Source: UBA6911 sp964481255
GTDB lineage: Bacteria > Acidobacteriota > UBA6911
Length of the DNA stretch: 43,478 nucleotides
Reading direction: 5' to 3'
Assembly: GCA_964481255.1 (NCBI GenBank)
Contig: CAYZTZ010000016.1
Location: 1-43,478, forward strand
The translations under genes were made by a program, and so were the position numbers. The notes beneath the pieces are model-generated. The model had not been told where the DNA came from, made no database searches, and worked only from the letters and a program-made list of their open reading frames with translations. This document shows, piece by piece, positions 1 through 10,051 of this stretch (its first letter is position 1; every line of letters begins with the position of its first letter).

Positions 1-1
1 T

Positions 2-280
2 GTTGAGGTTGCCCAGGCGCTGAGGCGCTATGTGCATGATGGCGAAGTGGACCCCGGTGCAGCCCGGGCTGCGCTCGAGGATCTTCGCTCTCTGGATCTG
101 GAACGGCATTCCCACGAGCCGTTGATCGATCGCGTTTGGGCCCTGCGAAAGAACCTGACGGCTTATGAAGCCGCGTATATTGCCCTCGCTGAGGCGCTGG
201 ATGCGGTCCTGCTGACGTGCGACGGAAAGCTGGCGCGCGCCCCCGGCACCCGGGTACGGATCGAGCTGGTTCGCAAATAG
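2..280 (+). CDS. VapC-like PIN-domain toxin, C-terminal part (5' truncated by window edge)
   Basis: The reading frame is open from the left edge and ends in TAG at 280, so only about 92 C-terminal residues are seen. The stretch LTAYEAAYIALAEAL followed by LLTCDGKLARAPG is the typical second half of VapC toxins of the PIN ribonuclease fold. The Glu in AYEAAY and the Asp in TCDGK sit where the later metal-binding acidic residues of PIN domains fall. VapC proteins cleave RNA and are held inactive by a VapB antitoxin, which would lie left of the window. The first internal ATG at 32 is not likely to be the true start because PIN-like sequence continues before it. Family assignment is fairly sure; activity cannot be judged without the N-terminal catalytic Asp. 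Confidence 0.8.
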   Translation, partial: VEVAQALRRYVHDGEVDPGAARAALEDLRSLDLERHSHEPLIDRVWALRKNLTAYEAAYIALAEALDAVLLTCDGKLARAPGTRVRIELVRK

Positions 281-857
281 CCCCGCCTTGAAATAGCGGA
301 TACCGTCCGCTCTGGTATCCGGTTTGCCAAACAGAGGCAGGTCGCCTTATAAGCATTTCTATCCGGAGGGGCAAGAGAAAACCTGGAGGAATGAGCAAGG
401 AAAGACAGGAAAAGGTGCACCGGAAAACAGGCCTGGCAGGGATTGGACGGGAGCTCGATCGGCGGAATGCAGCATTTCTTCCGTCCAATCACTGCCAGGT
501 TTGCTTGATAGACCATCTTTGTCGCCTTTCCTGTCTGAGCCTTTGCGATTTTGAAGTCGTTGGTTAAGAGCGTTAGCCCCAACATCCCGCTCAGGGAAAA
601 AACCGACGCCGATTCAAAGCCAGGGACCGCATTTTTCCCTCCATCGAATAAAAGGCCAGTTTACGATTTGCCCTCACGGAGCCGTTGCTTGTGTTTCTTA
701 GTAAAGGATCATCCATGCTTATGCCGAGCATTCGGGGGCCTCTCAGTGTTGCCGAACAAAACGTCCGGGTCCAGCGGCGGCGAAACGCCCTCCGCTGAAC
801 CGGTTGTTGGTGATCGCTTTTTCGCTGCCCTGTCAGAAGCCCTCGACAAAGTTTACG
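281..857. other. Gene-poor gap between vapC and katG
   Basis: No convincing gene is seen in this stretch of about 580 bases. It contains a nested inverted repeat (403-536) and a GC-rich hairpin at 772-797 (CAGCGG / CCGCTG with an inner GGCG / CGCC and an AAA loop). The hairpin lies just past the end of the minus-strand katG and could help end its transcript, but there is no clean T-run after it on that strand. Confidence 0.5.
403..536. repeat. Nested imperfect inverted repeat (MITE-like)
   Basis: The inner arms 432-452 and 479-499 are inverted copies that differ at two of 21 positions. The outer arms around 403-416 and 523-536 (AGACAGGAAAAGG against its complement) also pair. Together they could form a long, interrupted hairpin of about 134 bases. 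No transposase is nearby and no clear target duplication was seen. It may be a small non-autonomous element or a structured leftover; its identity is inferred from symmetry only. Confidence 0.5.
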
Positions 858-3059
<2,202 letters not shown>

Positions 3060-3079
3060 AATGTTGCCTCCTTTCTAAT

Positions 3080-3094
3080 TCGGAATAATTCCGA
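3080..3094 (-). promoter_or_regulatory. Fur/PerR-type 7-1-7 operator upstream of katG
   Basis: TCGGAAT-A-ATTCCGA is a perfect 7-bp inverted repeat around one central base, the layout of Fur-family boxes. It sits 21 bases upstream of the katG start and directly downstream of a Fur-family gene. The half-site differs from the B. subtilis PerR consensus (TTATAAT), so binding by the neighbouring regulator is inference from position and symmetry. Confidence 0.7.
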
Positions 3095-3155
3095 CCAGGA
3101 TTTTATAACACTCTACTCCATTTTTCTTCTGCCAACGAGGTTCCTGTTTAAGGGG

Positions 3156-3530
3156 TTAAGTGAAATGGAGTTGGCGTTTTCGCCTGCATTTCTGACAATG
3201 CCCGTAATACTCTAACCTCGTATCTGTTACCCGGAACCTGGTTTTTCGAGTTACGTCCCTTGAGTCGATGATTACAGGAATCATATAATCCAAAATGGCA
3301 TGGCATGCGTTGCAGACCAAATGGACGTGGTCCATCAGGTTTGCTTCACAGCGGTTTTCCATCTTGTCAATTTCCAGCGTCTTGATGATTCCATGTTTGT
3401 TAAGCTCATTAAGGGTGAAGTAGACCGTCGATAAGCTCAGTCCCTTGATCTTTCGCTTTGCTCCATCGTAGATGGTCCTTGCGCTCGGATGAAGGAGATT
3501 TTTCTGAACGAGGACTGAGGTGTACTCCAA
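3156..3530 (-). CDS. Fur-family transcriptional regulator, PerR-like
   Basis: A 124-residue Fur-superfamily repressor. The HPSARTIYDGA segment and SLSTVYFTLNEL form the winged helix (recognition part near residues 32-45). Two CxxC pairs (73-76 and 112-115) form the structural zinc site. By alignment with B. subtilis PerR, His14, Glu62, His68, His70 and Asp81 match the regulatory metal ligands His37, Asp85, His91, His93 and Asp104. The Asp at the last position favours a peroxide sensor, while Glu62 is more Fur-like. It is followed by katG. The start is doubtful: the frame has no ATG, the TTG at 3530 has no good ribosome site, and the first helix of the family is missing or degenerate. It may be an N-terminally shortened or mildly damaged gene. 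Confidence 0.8.
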   Translation of the reverse strand: MEYTSVLVQKNLLHPSARTIYDGAKRKIKGLSLSTVYFTLNELNKHGIIKTLEIDKMENRCEANLMDHVHLVCNACHAILDYMIPVIIDSRDVTRKTRFRVTDTRLEYYGHCQKCRRKRQLHFT

Positions 3531-3545
3531 AAACTGGACAGGCGA

Positions 3546-3815
3546 TTGGAGTGCAGAATCGCCGCCGTTTCTTGGAGCGAAACAGACAATGCCGGGAAAG
3601 GATTCTCCATCGCGGTGGATTGGCGCGGCGCGTCCCTGTTTTTACGCGAGACAGGCAGGCTATTCCGGCAAGCGGTGGTTGACCAGGCAGTCCAGGAGTG
3701 TTCGTCCCGAATATGGGACTTCGTACGACAGACCTATTTTGGTTCCGAAAAAGAACCCCAATTACGGTCCGGGCGCGTGGCGTTTCAGTACCATGCGACG
3801 TGTTACATGGGATGA
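3546..3815 (+). CDS. Small ORF of unknown function (weak)
   Basis: An 89-codon frame starting at TTG with a protein-like composition, including SIAVDWRGASLFLRETGR and VQECSSRIWDFVRQTYFG. No family is recognised. It ends 21 bases before the next plus-strand ORF, so the two could be co-transcribed. There is no ATG and no strong ribosome site. Its 5' part lies opposite the missing N-terminal region of the Fur-type regulator. It may be a decayed gene or a chance frame. Confidence 0.3.
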   Translation: MECRIAAVSWSETDNAGKGFSIAVDWRGASLFLRETGRLFRQAVVDQAVQECSSRIWDFVRQTYFGSEKEPQLRSGRVAFQYHATCYMG

Positions 3816-3836
3816 ATTGAAAAAGGTGCTGACATC

Positions 3837-4136
3837 ATGAAATTTCCGGTGCTCGACGACTATGGAAGGTTTATTTATGAAACCTCTGTCTCGGAGCTTG
3901 AGATGTTACGGAAGAAGGCGCATAGGATGCACCTGAAGATGCTCCTGAAGTTTTGTGACGACGCAAGGATTGAGGCAGAGGAAAGGGATCAATTCTTGAA
4001 AGAGATGAAGCAATCTGGAGACCGCTGCCTTATACAGCTCGGAAAGATATTTGCCAGGGTTCCTGTCGATTCCGGGCTTATCATTACCGACGGTTGTATC
4101 TCGGACGAGGACTTCGACGAAGAGGAGGCATACTGA
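3837..4136 (+). CDS. Hypothetical small acidic protein
   Basis: A 99-residue soluble protein beginning at ATG 3837. The middle (residues 17-62) is charged and probably helical (SELEMLRKKAHRMHLKML, then EAEERDQFLKEMK), and the C-terminus is strongly acidic (SDEDFDEEEAY). No family is recognised. Its stop codon overlaps the likely CTG start of a two-helix membrane peptide, which suggests translational coupling of the pair. Composition and the overlap favour a real gene; function is unknown. Confidence 0.5.
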   Translation: MKFPVLDDYGRFIYETSVSELEMLRKKAHRMHLKMLLKFCDDARIEAEERDQFLKEMKQSGDRCLIQLGKIFARVPVDSGLIITDGCISDEDFDEEEAY

Positions 4137-4315
4137 AGACGACCGCGTGGATTGCGTTGTGCGTTTTACTGTATATGATTTGTGGGATGTTCTTTTGTAT
4201 TGCCTTCATTTGGAATTACCGCACCGAGTCGGGTGAGGCAAATATGGGTCTAATGGTTTTTTTCTGGCCGCTGGTTTTGCTGATAGAATCAATTTATAGG
4301 CAATTGCTTTTATAA
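4133..4315 (+). CDS. Small two-helix membrane protein (probable CTG start)
   Basis: About 60 residues with two hydrophobic segments, WIALCVLLYMICGMFFCIAF and MGLMVFFWPLVLLIESIY, joined by a short polar loop (WNYRTESGEAN). No family is recognised. There is no ATG before the first helix. CTG at 4133 overlaps the stop codon of the upstream gene and follows AGAGGAGG (4121-4128), so a non-standard coupled start is the simplest reading. The longer frame from TTG at 4094 would read through the upstream gene. It is probably an inner-membrane peptide acting with the preceding acidic protein; that link is inference. Confidence 0.45.
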   Translation: MKTTAWIALCVLLYMICGMFFCIAFIWNYRTESGEANMGLMVFFWPLVLLIESIYRQLLL

Positions 4316-5057
4316 AGCTTGGGAATATGGCACAGATTGCCGCGGGAATCGAGCTGAATTCTGCCGGCGGCCGGTGGATTGAGGCTCCCGATGAGTCCGA
4401 AATACGCAAATTGGGCAGGAGAGGCTTCCCGGCGGCGCGGTAACCGCCTCTCCTGGCAGTCTTGCGCCATGACCAAAACACACCTTTGCTTAAACGGCGT
4501 CCGTGCGGTCGCGCGGCAGTCGAAATAGCGGGCGCATCCTAACTTCATGCCCACCAATGTATCAGCGGGCCGTCCTGTCAGGCGGCATCCGGATCGAACT
4601 CATAATGAAAAGTCGCTGGAGGCGGAGAGGGGGGGCGGACGCTCAGGCCGGTCCCACATCTTCAAGTGGCGCAGGATCTTTTCGATGACCGGGCGGTCTC
4701 CGATCAGGCTGATGTCTTTCAGTGGTCCCGAGCAACGGGGGCAAACCAGGGGGTCCGCCTCAAAGGATGTTGTTTCATATTACACCTCCCGCAGTATTTG
4801 CGCCCCCGGCTTGTTGGCTCGAAGCCCGATCAATAATCTTGCCGGCTGTCATTCCCATGTTCATCTAACCATCCGAGAATAATAAAACCATTAATGCGCG
4901 TCATCCCCTTAGCAGCACAGACGGAATCAGGCCCAGATGCGGTTAGCCGGCGACTGTCCAGAAAATTACCTATTTACATGAAACATTCAAGGCGAGGGCT
5001 GTTTGTTGTCCGGCAGTGGTGTTGAGGAAAATATTGCGGCCGCATCGCTCCAATTCA
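4316..5057. other. Gene-poor stretch with transposase relic and hairpin
   Basis: No intact gene is seen here. It holds an IS91-type transposase remnant (4578-4785) and a hairpin at 4416-4455 with perfect 10-bp arms (CAGGAGAGGC / GCCTCTCCTG, 20-base loop). The hairpin has no T-run on either side, so it is not a classical terminator. Confidence 0.5.
4578..4785 (-). pseudogene. IS91-family transposase, C-terminal remnant
   Basis: On the minus strand the sequence reads FEADPLVCPRCSGPLKDISL, then VIEKILRHLKMWDRPERPPP. This matches the conserved C-terminal part of IS91/Y2-type transposases (FEVDPL-CP-C-G-M, then a helix ending in L-RPPP). After the PPP the frame breaks, and a shifted frame gives HYEFDPDAA and a stop, the usual tail motif. 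A stop codon lies immediately upstream of the conserved block and no N-terminal Y2 catalytic region is present. It is a dead fragment of a past insertion. Confidence 0.75.
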
Positions 5058-6143
5058 CTATCCCGCCTGGGTTTTTGTCTCCCGTCCCACGCGCGACGTT
5101 GGGTTCACATCCGCGTGTTGCATTTCCGAACGCATCGCGTGAGCCCTTTGGAGCGGGACCAGTCCGAATTTCCTATCGCGCAGGGCCTTGAGTTGCCGGC
5201 CCAGGACGCGCGAGGCGCCGTAAATCAATCCTGTCCGGATCCCTATAGGCAGGCGATGCATGCGGACGGCTTCCATGGCCGCGGCCGCAATGCAGCCGCA
5301 CTGGCTACAGTCCGGAGATCCTCCGAGCTGGCATGGAGTCACGGCGGTCCTGAGGTCCGCGGACAACGCCTTGGTGGTGAGGGCGAACACGCAGTGTCCC
5401 GGGTCCGGAGGCGGCCGCCGATAGGCCTGCAACAGGCTCACGGGAAGCTCCAGCCTGCGGAACTCGTCCCTTAGAGTGGATAGTTCCGCAATCAGCCTTT
5501 CGCGCGCGTCCCGGTGCAGTATCTCGGTGCTCGACTCCCCTATCTGGGGCGTGTACAGGCTTATCCAGATTTTTCGCACTTCCGTCCGGCCGTTCCAGAA
5601 TTGGAGGAATTCGCGAAAATATCCCACCCGCTCCGTCATCTGGCGGGTCACGGTGCAGTGCACAATGACGGCATGCCCGCGGATGTTGTTAAGGATTCTT
5701 TCGTAAGTGGCCGGAGCCCGGCGTTTGTCGTGTTCCGACGGCAGGCCGTCAATGGAAACGACGATATCTAAAAGGCGGCTTTGACGCCATTCGAGGGGAA
5801 TCGGGCTGCAGGCGCTTGTGACTATCTGGGTATGGATCCCGCGATGATTCAACTCCGGCAGGAGCCGTGTGATTTCCTGCCGGCGGACCAGCGGCTCGCC
5901 GCCGACGATCGACAGGTGGAGCGGGCGGTGCCGGTCGACCAGAGAAAGGACTTCCTCGACCAATTGGGGCCCTTCGAACTCGCGAAGGTGCTTCAGCGAG
6001 CCTGCCGCACCGACATGATTTTCGGCATACGCGTAGCAACCGGGGCATGACAGCGGGCAACGCCTGGTGATTTCGATCGACAGGAAGGGAACGCGTCCGG
6101 AGAGGATGCAGCCCCATGCCCGCACAACATTAAGTGTCCTCAA
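5058..6143 (-). CDS. Radical SAM protein of unknown specificity
   Basis: A radical S-adenosylmethionine enzyme of about 361 residues. The 4Fe-4S-binding CPLSCPGC motif (Cys29, Cys33, Cys36) follows LSIEITRR, and SIVGGEPLVR and VVSIDGL match the TIM-barrel GGEP and later strands. A Cys cluster near the C-terminus (PCQLGGSPDCSQCGC) could hold a second iron-sulfur cluster, as in SPASM/twitch proteins. I chose TTG at 6143 because GAGGAGG stands six bases upstream (6149-6155); a longer frame begins at TTG 6221 without a ribosome site. I recall similar WGCILSGRVPFLSIEIT-type proteins as standalone genes without assigned substrate. No precursor peptide or partner enzyme is adjacent. The reaction is unknown. 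Confidence 0.85.
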   Translation of the reverse strand: MRTLNVVRAWGCILSGRVPFLSIEITRRCPLSCPGCYAYAENHVGAAGSLKHLREFEGPQLVEEVLSLVDRHRPLHLSIVGGEPLVRRQEITRLLPELNHRGIHTQIVTSACSPIPLEWRQSRLLDIVVSIDGLPSEHDKRRAPATYERILNNIRGHAVIVHCTVTRQMTERVGYFREFLQFWNGRTEVRKIWISLYTPQIGESSTEILHRDARERLIAELSTLRDEFRRLELPVSLLQAYRRPPPDPGHCVFALTTKALSADLRTAVTPCQLGGSPDCSQCGCIAAAAMEAVRMHRLPIGIRTGLIYGASRVLGRQLKALRDRKFGLVPLQRAHAMRSEMQHADVNPTSRVGRETKTQAG

Positions 6144-6710
6144 GTCATCCTCCTCGCCAGATACGCCGGGAGCGCAGGCCGTCCGCGGATCACGAAATCC
6201 ACGGCGTCGGCTGCACAACAATCACTCAAGAGCTGTTCCGGGGTCGGCCCTAGGCAACAATGGATGGAAGAGCCATTATTCGCAGTAAATGGCTTCGCAA
6301 AGGTTCTTAGATTGGGCTGGCCCTCTCTTGTTGATGGAAGCCGGTTTCCAGGTGGATCGACCTCATCTTAATCATAGGGGGAATGGGGCAGACGTGCAAT
6401 GACTCGATTTCAATAATCGGCGGGGCATGAGCACGGGGTCCATGAATCCTGCGTCCGATCGGCACGGATGGATTCTGGATTCTTCTTCATTGCGCGGGAA
6501 TTCCAGCAGCCACCGGCATGTCCGGCGAGACGGCAAGCCGTGCCATGTTTGCCGGATGCATCAAGCAGGAGAATGGGACCTTTCGCCCTGCCGGGCCCCT
6601 GCGGTTGAGGATTCCGCTCGAAGGGTTCTCCGCGCTCATCCCCTGTCTTTCTCTTTCATTCCCTCGGGGTCCGGGCCTCGGGCGCGGATGTGTTTTTCAG
6701 TCTCCGAGAA
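6144..6710. other. Non-coding stretch between two minus-strand genes
   Basis: No convincing gene, repeat or RNA is seen. The 5' part must contain the promoter of the radical SAM gene, and the right part receives the 3' end of the oxidoreductase transcript, but no clear promoter or terminator could be picked out. Confidence 0.4.
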
Positions 6711-8777
6711 CTATCCAAGCCGGCCCTTTGCTTTTAAAACGCCGGCCGCTTTCCTGAGCCCCAGGCTTTCAAGCGCGGCCGATCGGGGCCATCCATTGGC
6801 TGGATTCCATCCCTCAAACTCGTAGAACTTTGTTTTCCATTCCTCGAACTTCTGTTTGTTCAGGACCCTGCCGGTGTTGGCCGAATATGTCCATGCGCCG
6901 TTTTCGAATACCGGCATGTAGTAGGGTCTTTGGGTCGGGACGCTGTAGACGTATCCGGCGTGGACTTCCATGTCCCGATGGCGGCCCTGCAGGACCCATA
7001 TGGATCTGTCCAGGTTCCATATCTTGCGCCCGATCTCGACGCCGTCCTCGAACGTGATCTTTTTGCCGGTGACCGCGCTGAAGAATCTCGGCTCCCCTTC
7101 CGGGGTCGCGCCCGATTTATCCGCCGTGTTGGGGGTGAAAAACAGCGGCCAAACCCAATCGCAAAAGAGCGCGGACTGTATCCAGAACCTCGTGTAATGC
7201 CGGTGCCAGGCTATCGTCTTCACCCTGTGGTCCGAATAGATGCCCGTGGGGCCTTCGCCGTAGTCGAACATGAAGGGATCGCCGGCGTAAGGGTGAACCT
7301 TGGAAGCGACGATTTCGACCAGCCTTTCGGCCGGGAAAAAAGGCTCCAGTTTCGCCCCGATGGTCGTGCTCGGCATGTGATACAGCGGGAAATTAAGGCT
7401 GTGCTCGTTGATGTCCCTGTCTCCAAGAATCGAGCCATAGCTCCATTCGACCTCGACTCTGGGCTCGTAGTGCTCCATATAGCCCCAATTGGGAACGTTG
7501 AGAACTCCGCTGTCGGTGTCCTTCTTGTATCGGCCCCATTTTTCGGCGATTCGGGCGCAGCCGTTGCTGAGGAGATCGCCGATCCCTTCCCTCAGGGACG
7601 TCTTTCTCACCACCGTCTGAAGAAAATCGAGAGTTCCGTACAGATCGAAGGGGAGTTCGCACTCGATTTCCTTGCCGGGTCCCAAAACCCCGGCTTTTTG
7701 AAGCGAGGCGAGGTAGCCGATCATGGTTCCCATTTGAGCCGCGTTGAGCCCGTAGGCCTGCAGCAGATCACACGCTTTCTCCTTATCGCGCCGCGATGGG
7801 ATGCTCATGCCGAAGGCCGATTCCGCGCAGGAGGACTCGTTGCTGATGCCCCCGGCCAGCCTCTGCCGGCAGGCCTTGGCACAGCCTGCGCACGCTTGCG
7901 GCCTGGCGGGATCCAGCGGAGGCTGCATGTTGGCGAAATTATCCGAGGCCGGCGAGTTGTTGACGGATGAGAACAGGAATACGCCGGCGGGCCTTTCCAT
8001 TCTGGGATTGTCCACGTCGTATTGAAACCGCCGGTACCACATCCGCGCTTCCATGAGCGCCTTCGGGTTCGCCACTTTGACTTCTCCCGTGCCGATGACG
8101 CTGATCGCCTTCAGCTTTTTGGCTCCCCAGACGGCTCCGAATCCGCCCTGGCCCGCGCCGTTCCCCGCGTCGTGAATGAGGGAAGCGATTCTGGCCAGCT
8201 TCTCTCCGGCGGGACCGATGCACAGAACGGCGGGCCTCTGCGTCGTGTAGTCCGACCCGAGATCAAGCCACTCGCCGAACTTCAATCCCGGGACCACGCG
8301 CCGGCATATTTCTTCCTGGGTTTCGACCGTATCCATGCCCCACAGCGTCCTGGCGTTCTCGATCGTGACTTTGTCGTTGATGATGTTCACCCAGACCGGG
8401 TCGTCGGCCCCCGGGACCGCTCCTGTGATCACGATGCCGTCCCAGCCGGCGTACTTCAGTTGCGACGAAAAGCGCCCTCCGAAATTGCTTCGGGTGAACC
8501 ATTCGACAGGATAGGGCTGCGGTCCCAGGCCCTGCACCTCGCATCTTCCTGCAGCGGACGGCACAAGCACTCCGGAGAAAGGGCCCGTCATGATGGTGAC
8601 GACGTTTCTGGGATCGAGCGCGTCAAACGGGAGCTGATCGCCCGCGAGGTCCCAGAAAATCGCCGAGCCGATCCCGTGTCCGCCGCCGTATTCTTCGTAC
8701 TGCTCGGTGTCGATCATGCCGATGGATTTCCGGGTCAGGTCAATGCGAAGGATTTTGCCTGTGTATCCGCCTGTCAC
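6711..8777 (-). CDS. Aldehyde:ferredoxin oxidoreductase family protein (tungsten/molybdenum-pterin, BamB-like)
   Basis: A 688-residue member of the AOR family, whose members use a tungsto-bispterin cofactor and one 4Fe-4S cluster to oxidise aldehydes or, as BamB, to reduce benzoyl-CoA. The N-terminal domain has GGYTGKILRIDLT, GRCEVQGLGPQPYPVEWFTR and FGGRFSSQLKYAGWDGIVI. The cluster ligands are CAGCAKAC (Cys296, Cys299, Cys303), with a fourth candidate at Cys539 (ALFCDW). Length and motifs appear complete. The N-terminal pattern, with VEWFTRSNFGG and MDTVETQEEI, resembles BamB-type paralogues more than the hyperthermophile enzymes. No ferredoxin or BamC-I genes are adjacent, so substrate and electron partner are unknown. 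ATG 8777 is preceded by AGGGAGG. An RsbW-like gene lies 136 bp upstream on the same strand. Confidence 0.9.
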   Translation of the reverse strand: MTGGYTGKILRIDLTRKSIGMIDTEQYEEYGGGHGIGSAIFWDLAGDQLPFDALDPRNVVTIMTGPFSGVLVPSAAGRCEVQGLGPQPYPVEWFTRSNFGGRFSSQLKYAGWDGIVITGAVPGADDPVWVNIINDKVTIENARTLWGMDTVETQEEICRRVVPGLKFGEWLDLGSDYTTQRPAVLCIGPAGEKLARIASLIHDAGNGAGQGGFGAVWGAKKLKAISVIGTGEVKVANPKALMEARMWYRRFQYDVDNPRMERPAGVFLFSSVNNSPASDNFANMQPPLDPARPQACAGCAKACRQRLAGGISNESSCAESAFGMSIPSRRDKEKACDLLQAYGLNAAQMGTMIGYLASLQKAGVLGPGKEIECELPFDLYGTLDFLQTVVRKTSLREGIGDLLSNGCARIAEKWGRYKKDTDSGVLNVPNWGYMEHYEPRVEVEWSYGSILGDRDINEHSLNFPLYHMPSTTIGAKLEPFFPAERLVEIVASKVHPYAGDPFMFDYGEGPTGIYSDHRVKTIAWHRHYTRFWIQSALFCDWVWPLFFTPNTADKSGATPEGEPRFFSAVTGKKITFEDGVEIGRKIWNLDRSIWVLQGRHRDMEVHAGYVYSVPTQRPYYMPVFENGAWTYSANTGRVLNKQKFEEWKTKFYEFEGWNPANGWPRSAALESLGLRKAAGVLKAKGRLG

Positions 8778-8913
8778 GGTAGAACCTCCCTTGAGATTGG
8801 AACCTCGTTACGCGCAAAAAAAGCCCCGAAAAGCGGCTGCAAGCTCCCGAAAAGGAGGGCTTGAAAAGATTCATATTCCATTATCAAAACAATAAGCGTG
8901 GTCCGGCCTTGAA

Positions 8914-9378
8914 TTACCCTTTAACGCGCGGGGGATGCACGCGCATGTGGATCTCGGTGCCGCCCTTTTCGAAGCGGACCTCGTCCATTAGCTGGTTGAT
9001 GAGATAAATGCCCCGGCCGCCTGTCGCGAAGATGTTCCGGCCGACGATGGGGCTCGGGATGGACGCGGGATCGAAGCCCGGACCCGGGTCGCGGACGACG
9101 ATAAGCATGCCGCGCCTCTGGTCGCAGGCGACGCAGCACTGGATCCGCTTCGACGGGTCCTCCGCGCTCCCGTGCACGATGGCGTTGGCGAGGGCCTCGC
9201 CGAGCGCCAGCTGAATTTCGAATTCGCGGCCGGCCGCGCAGCCCATTTCCCGGACGACGGCCATGATCTTTTCGGTGACAGGCGCGATTTCGCTGATGTC
9301 GGCAGGAAGAGTCGTGTCCAGTTTTACCAGAAGCTTGTCGCTGTCAAATTCGCATTGCTCAGGGGCTTCGCTCGACAT
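8914..9378 (-). CDS. RsbW-like anti-sigma/regulatory ATP-binding protein
   Basis: A 154-residue HATPase_c_2 (GHKL) protein of the RsbW/SpoIIAB group, which bind or phosphorylate anti-anti-sigma factors or act as phosphatase-linked switches. Seen are the N box ALGEALANAIVHG (Glu61, Asn65), the G1 motif VRDPGPGFDP and the G2 region ATGGRGIYLINQLMDEV. The frame stays open far upstream to 9894, but ATG 9378 with GGGGAGAG just ahead matches the family's normal length, and the upstream translation is unlike any domain. No partner RsbV or sigma gene is adjacent; the next gene downstream is the AOR homologue. A regulatory link with that enzyme is only suggested by position. Confidence 0.85.
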   Translation of the reverse strand: MSSEAPEQCEFDSDKLLVKLDTTLPADISEIAPVTEKIMAVVREMGCAAGREFEIQLALGEALANAIVHGSAEDPSKRIQCCVACDQRRGMLIVVRDPGPGFDPASIPSPIVGRNIFATGGRGIYLINQLMDEVRFEKGGTEIHMRVHPPRVKG

Positions 9379-9799
9379 GTCCGCTCTCCCCGATGCGGAA
9401 AGATAAAGGACAATCCATGAGCAAGAATAACAGGATTTCCGGGAATGATTCATCAAAAAATAGGGGCAATACTCCCTAACCGTCATTTCAGTGCGGCCCT
9501 TGCGGTATGGCAGCTTGCTGCGCCCCTGGAGTTCCCGGTTCCCATCCCACCCGAGAGTCATGAAAACTCCCGCAAGCGAGCGGTTCCAGCCGAGCAGCCA
9601 GCCGGGCAATGGCTCCAGGCCAGCGTAAAATGACCAGAACATTGCGGCCCAAAGAATCAGGATCCGTGCTCCCATGAGTGATGGTTGATCGCCATGATTA
9701 TTCCAGAACAGCAAAAGGTTGTTTGCTATTACTTCGACGTTCTTCACCTCCATCGTTTGCCTTGAGGAACTTACGGAACGCGTTATCGACACGAATATC
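9379..9799. other. Divergent promoter region without a clear gene
   Basis: This space separates the minus-strand RsbW-like gene from the plus-strand antitoxin. An open minus-strand frame crosses it, with a hydrophobic segment around 9590-9670, but it lacks a ribosome site and family resemblance. I see no repeat or RNA gene. Confidence 0.35.
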
Positions 9800-10051
9800 G
9801 TGTTGCACCAAAATAGTGTTACGAAGAATGTCACCATCACATTGGAGGAGGAAGTGGCCCTATGGGCCGGAGTCCGCGCGGCCGAGCGGGACACGAGCGT
9901 CTCGCGGCTAGTGGGGGAGATGCTCCGGGAGAAGATGCTCGGCGAGCGGAGCTACCAGGCCGCGATGCAGCAATACCTTTCGCGTCAAGCGAAGCGATTG
10001 AAACGCGCAGGGGCGAAATATCCCAAACGAGAGGATCTCCATGACCGCTGA
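9800..10051 (+). CDS. VapB-type ribbon-helix-helix antitoxin
   Basis: About 83 residues. KNVTITLEEEVALWAGVRAA, then ERDTSVSRLVGEML, is a ribbon-helix-helix fold of the CopG/Arc class (beta strand near residue 10, then two helices), followed by a charged tail that would wrap the toxin. The stop overlaps the start of the PIN toxin by 11 bases, the classic coupled toxin-antitoxin layout. The start is uncertain: GTG 9800 is the nearest usable codon in frame, TTG 9803 is also possible, and the frame runs back to 9719. The complex probably binds its own promoter; no operator was identified. Confidence 0.8.
   Translation: MLHQNSVTKNVTITLEEEVALWAGVRAAERDTSVSRLVGEMLREKMLGERSYQAAMQQYLSRQAKRLKRAGAKYPKREDLHDR

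Noticed and set aside
4416..4455. Hairpin considered as a terminator
   Set aside because: The 10-bp stem is good, but no T-run follows on either strand and no gene ends close to it.
6930..7970. Long plus-strand frame opposite the AOR gene
   Set aside because: Antisense shadow in GC-rich DNA; no family motifs, while the minus strand encodes the complete oxidoreductase.
9379..9894. N-terminal extension of the RsbW-like frame to 326 residues
   Set aside because: The extension matches no domain, lacks a ribosome site and would double the normal family length; ATG 9378 has a good Shine-Dalgarno.
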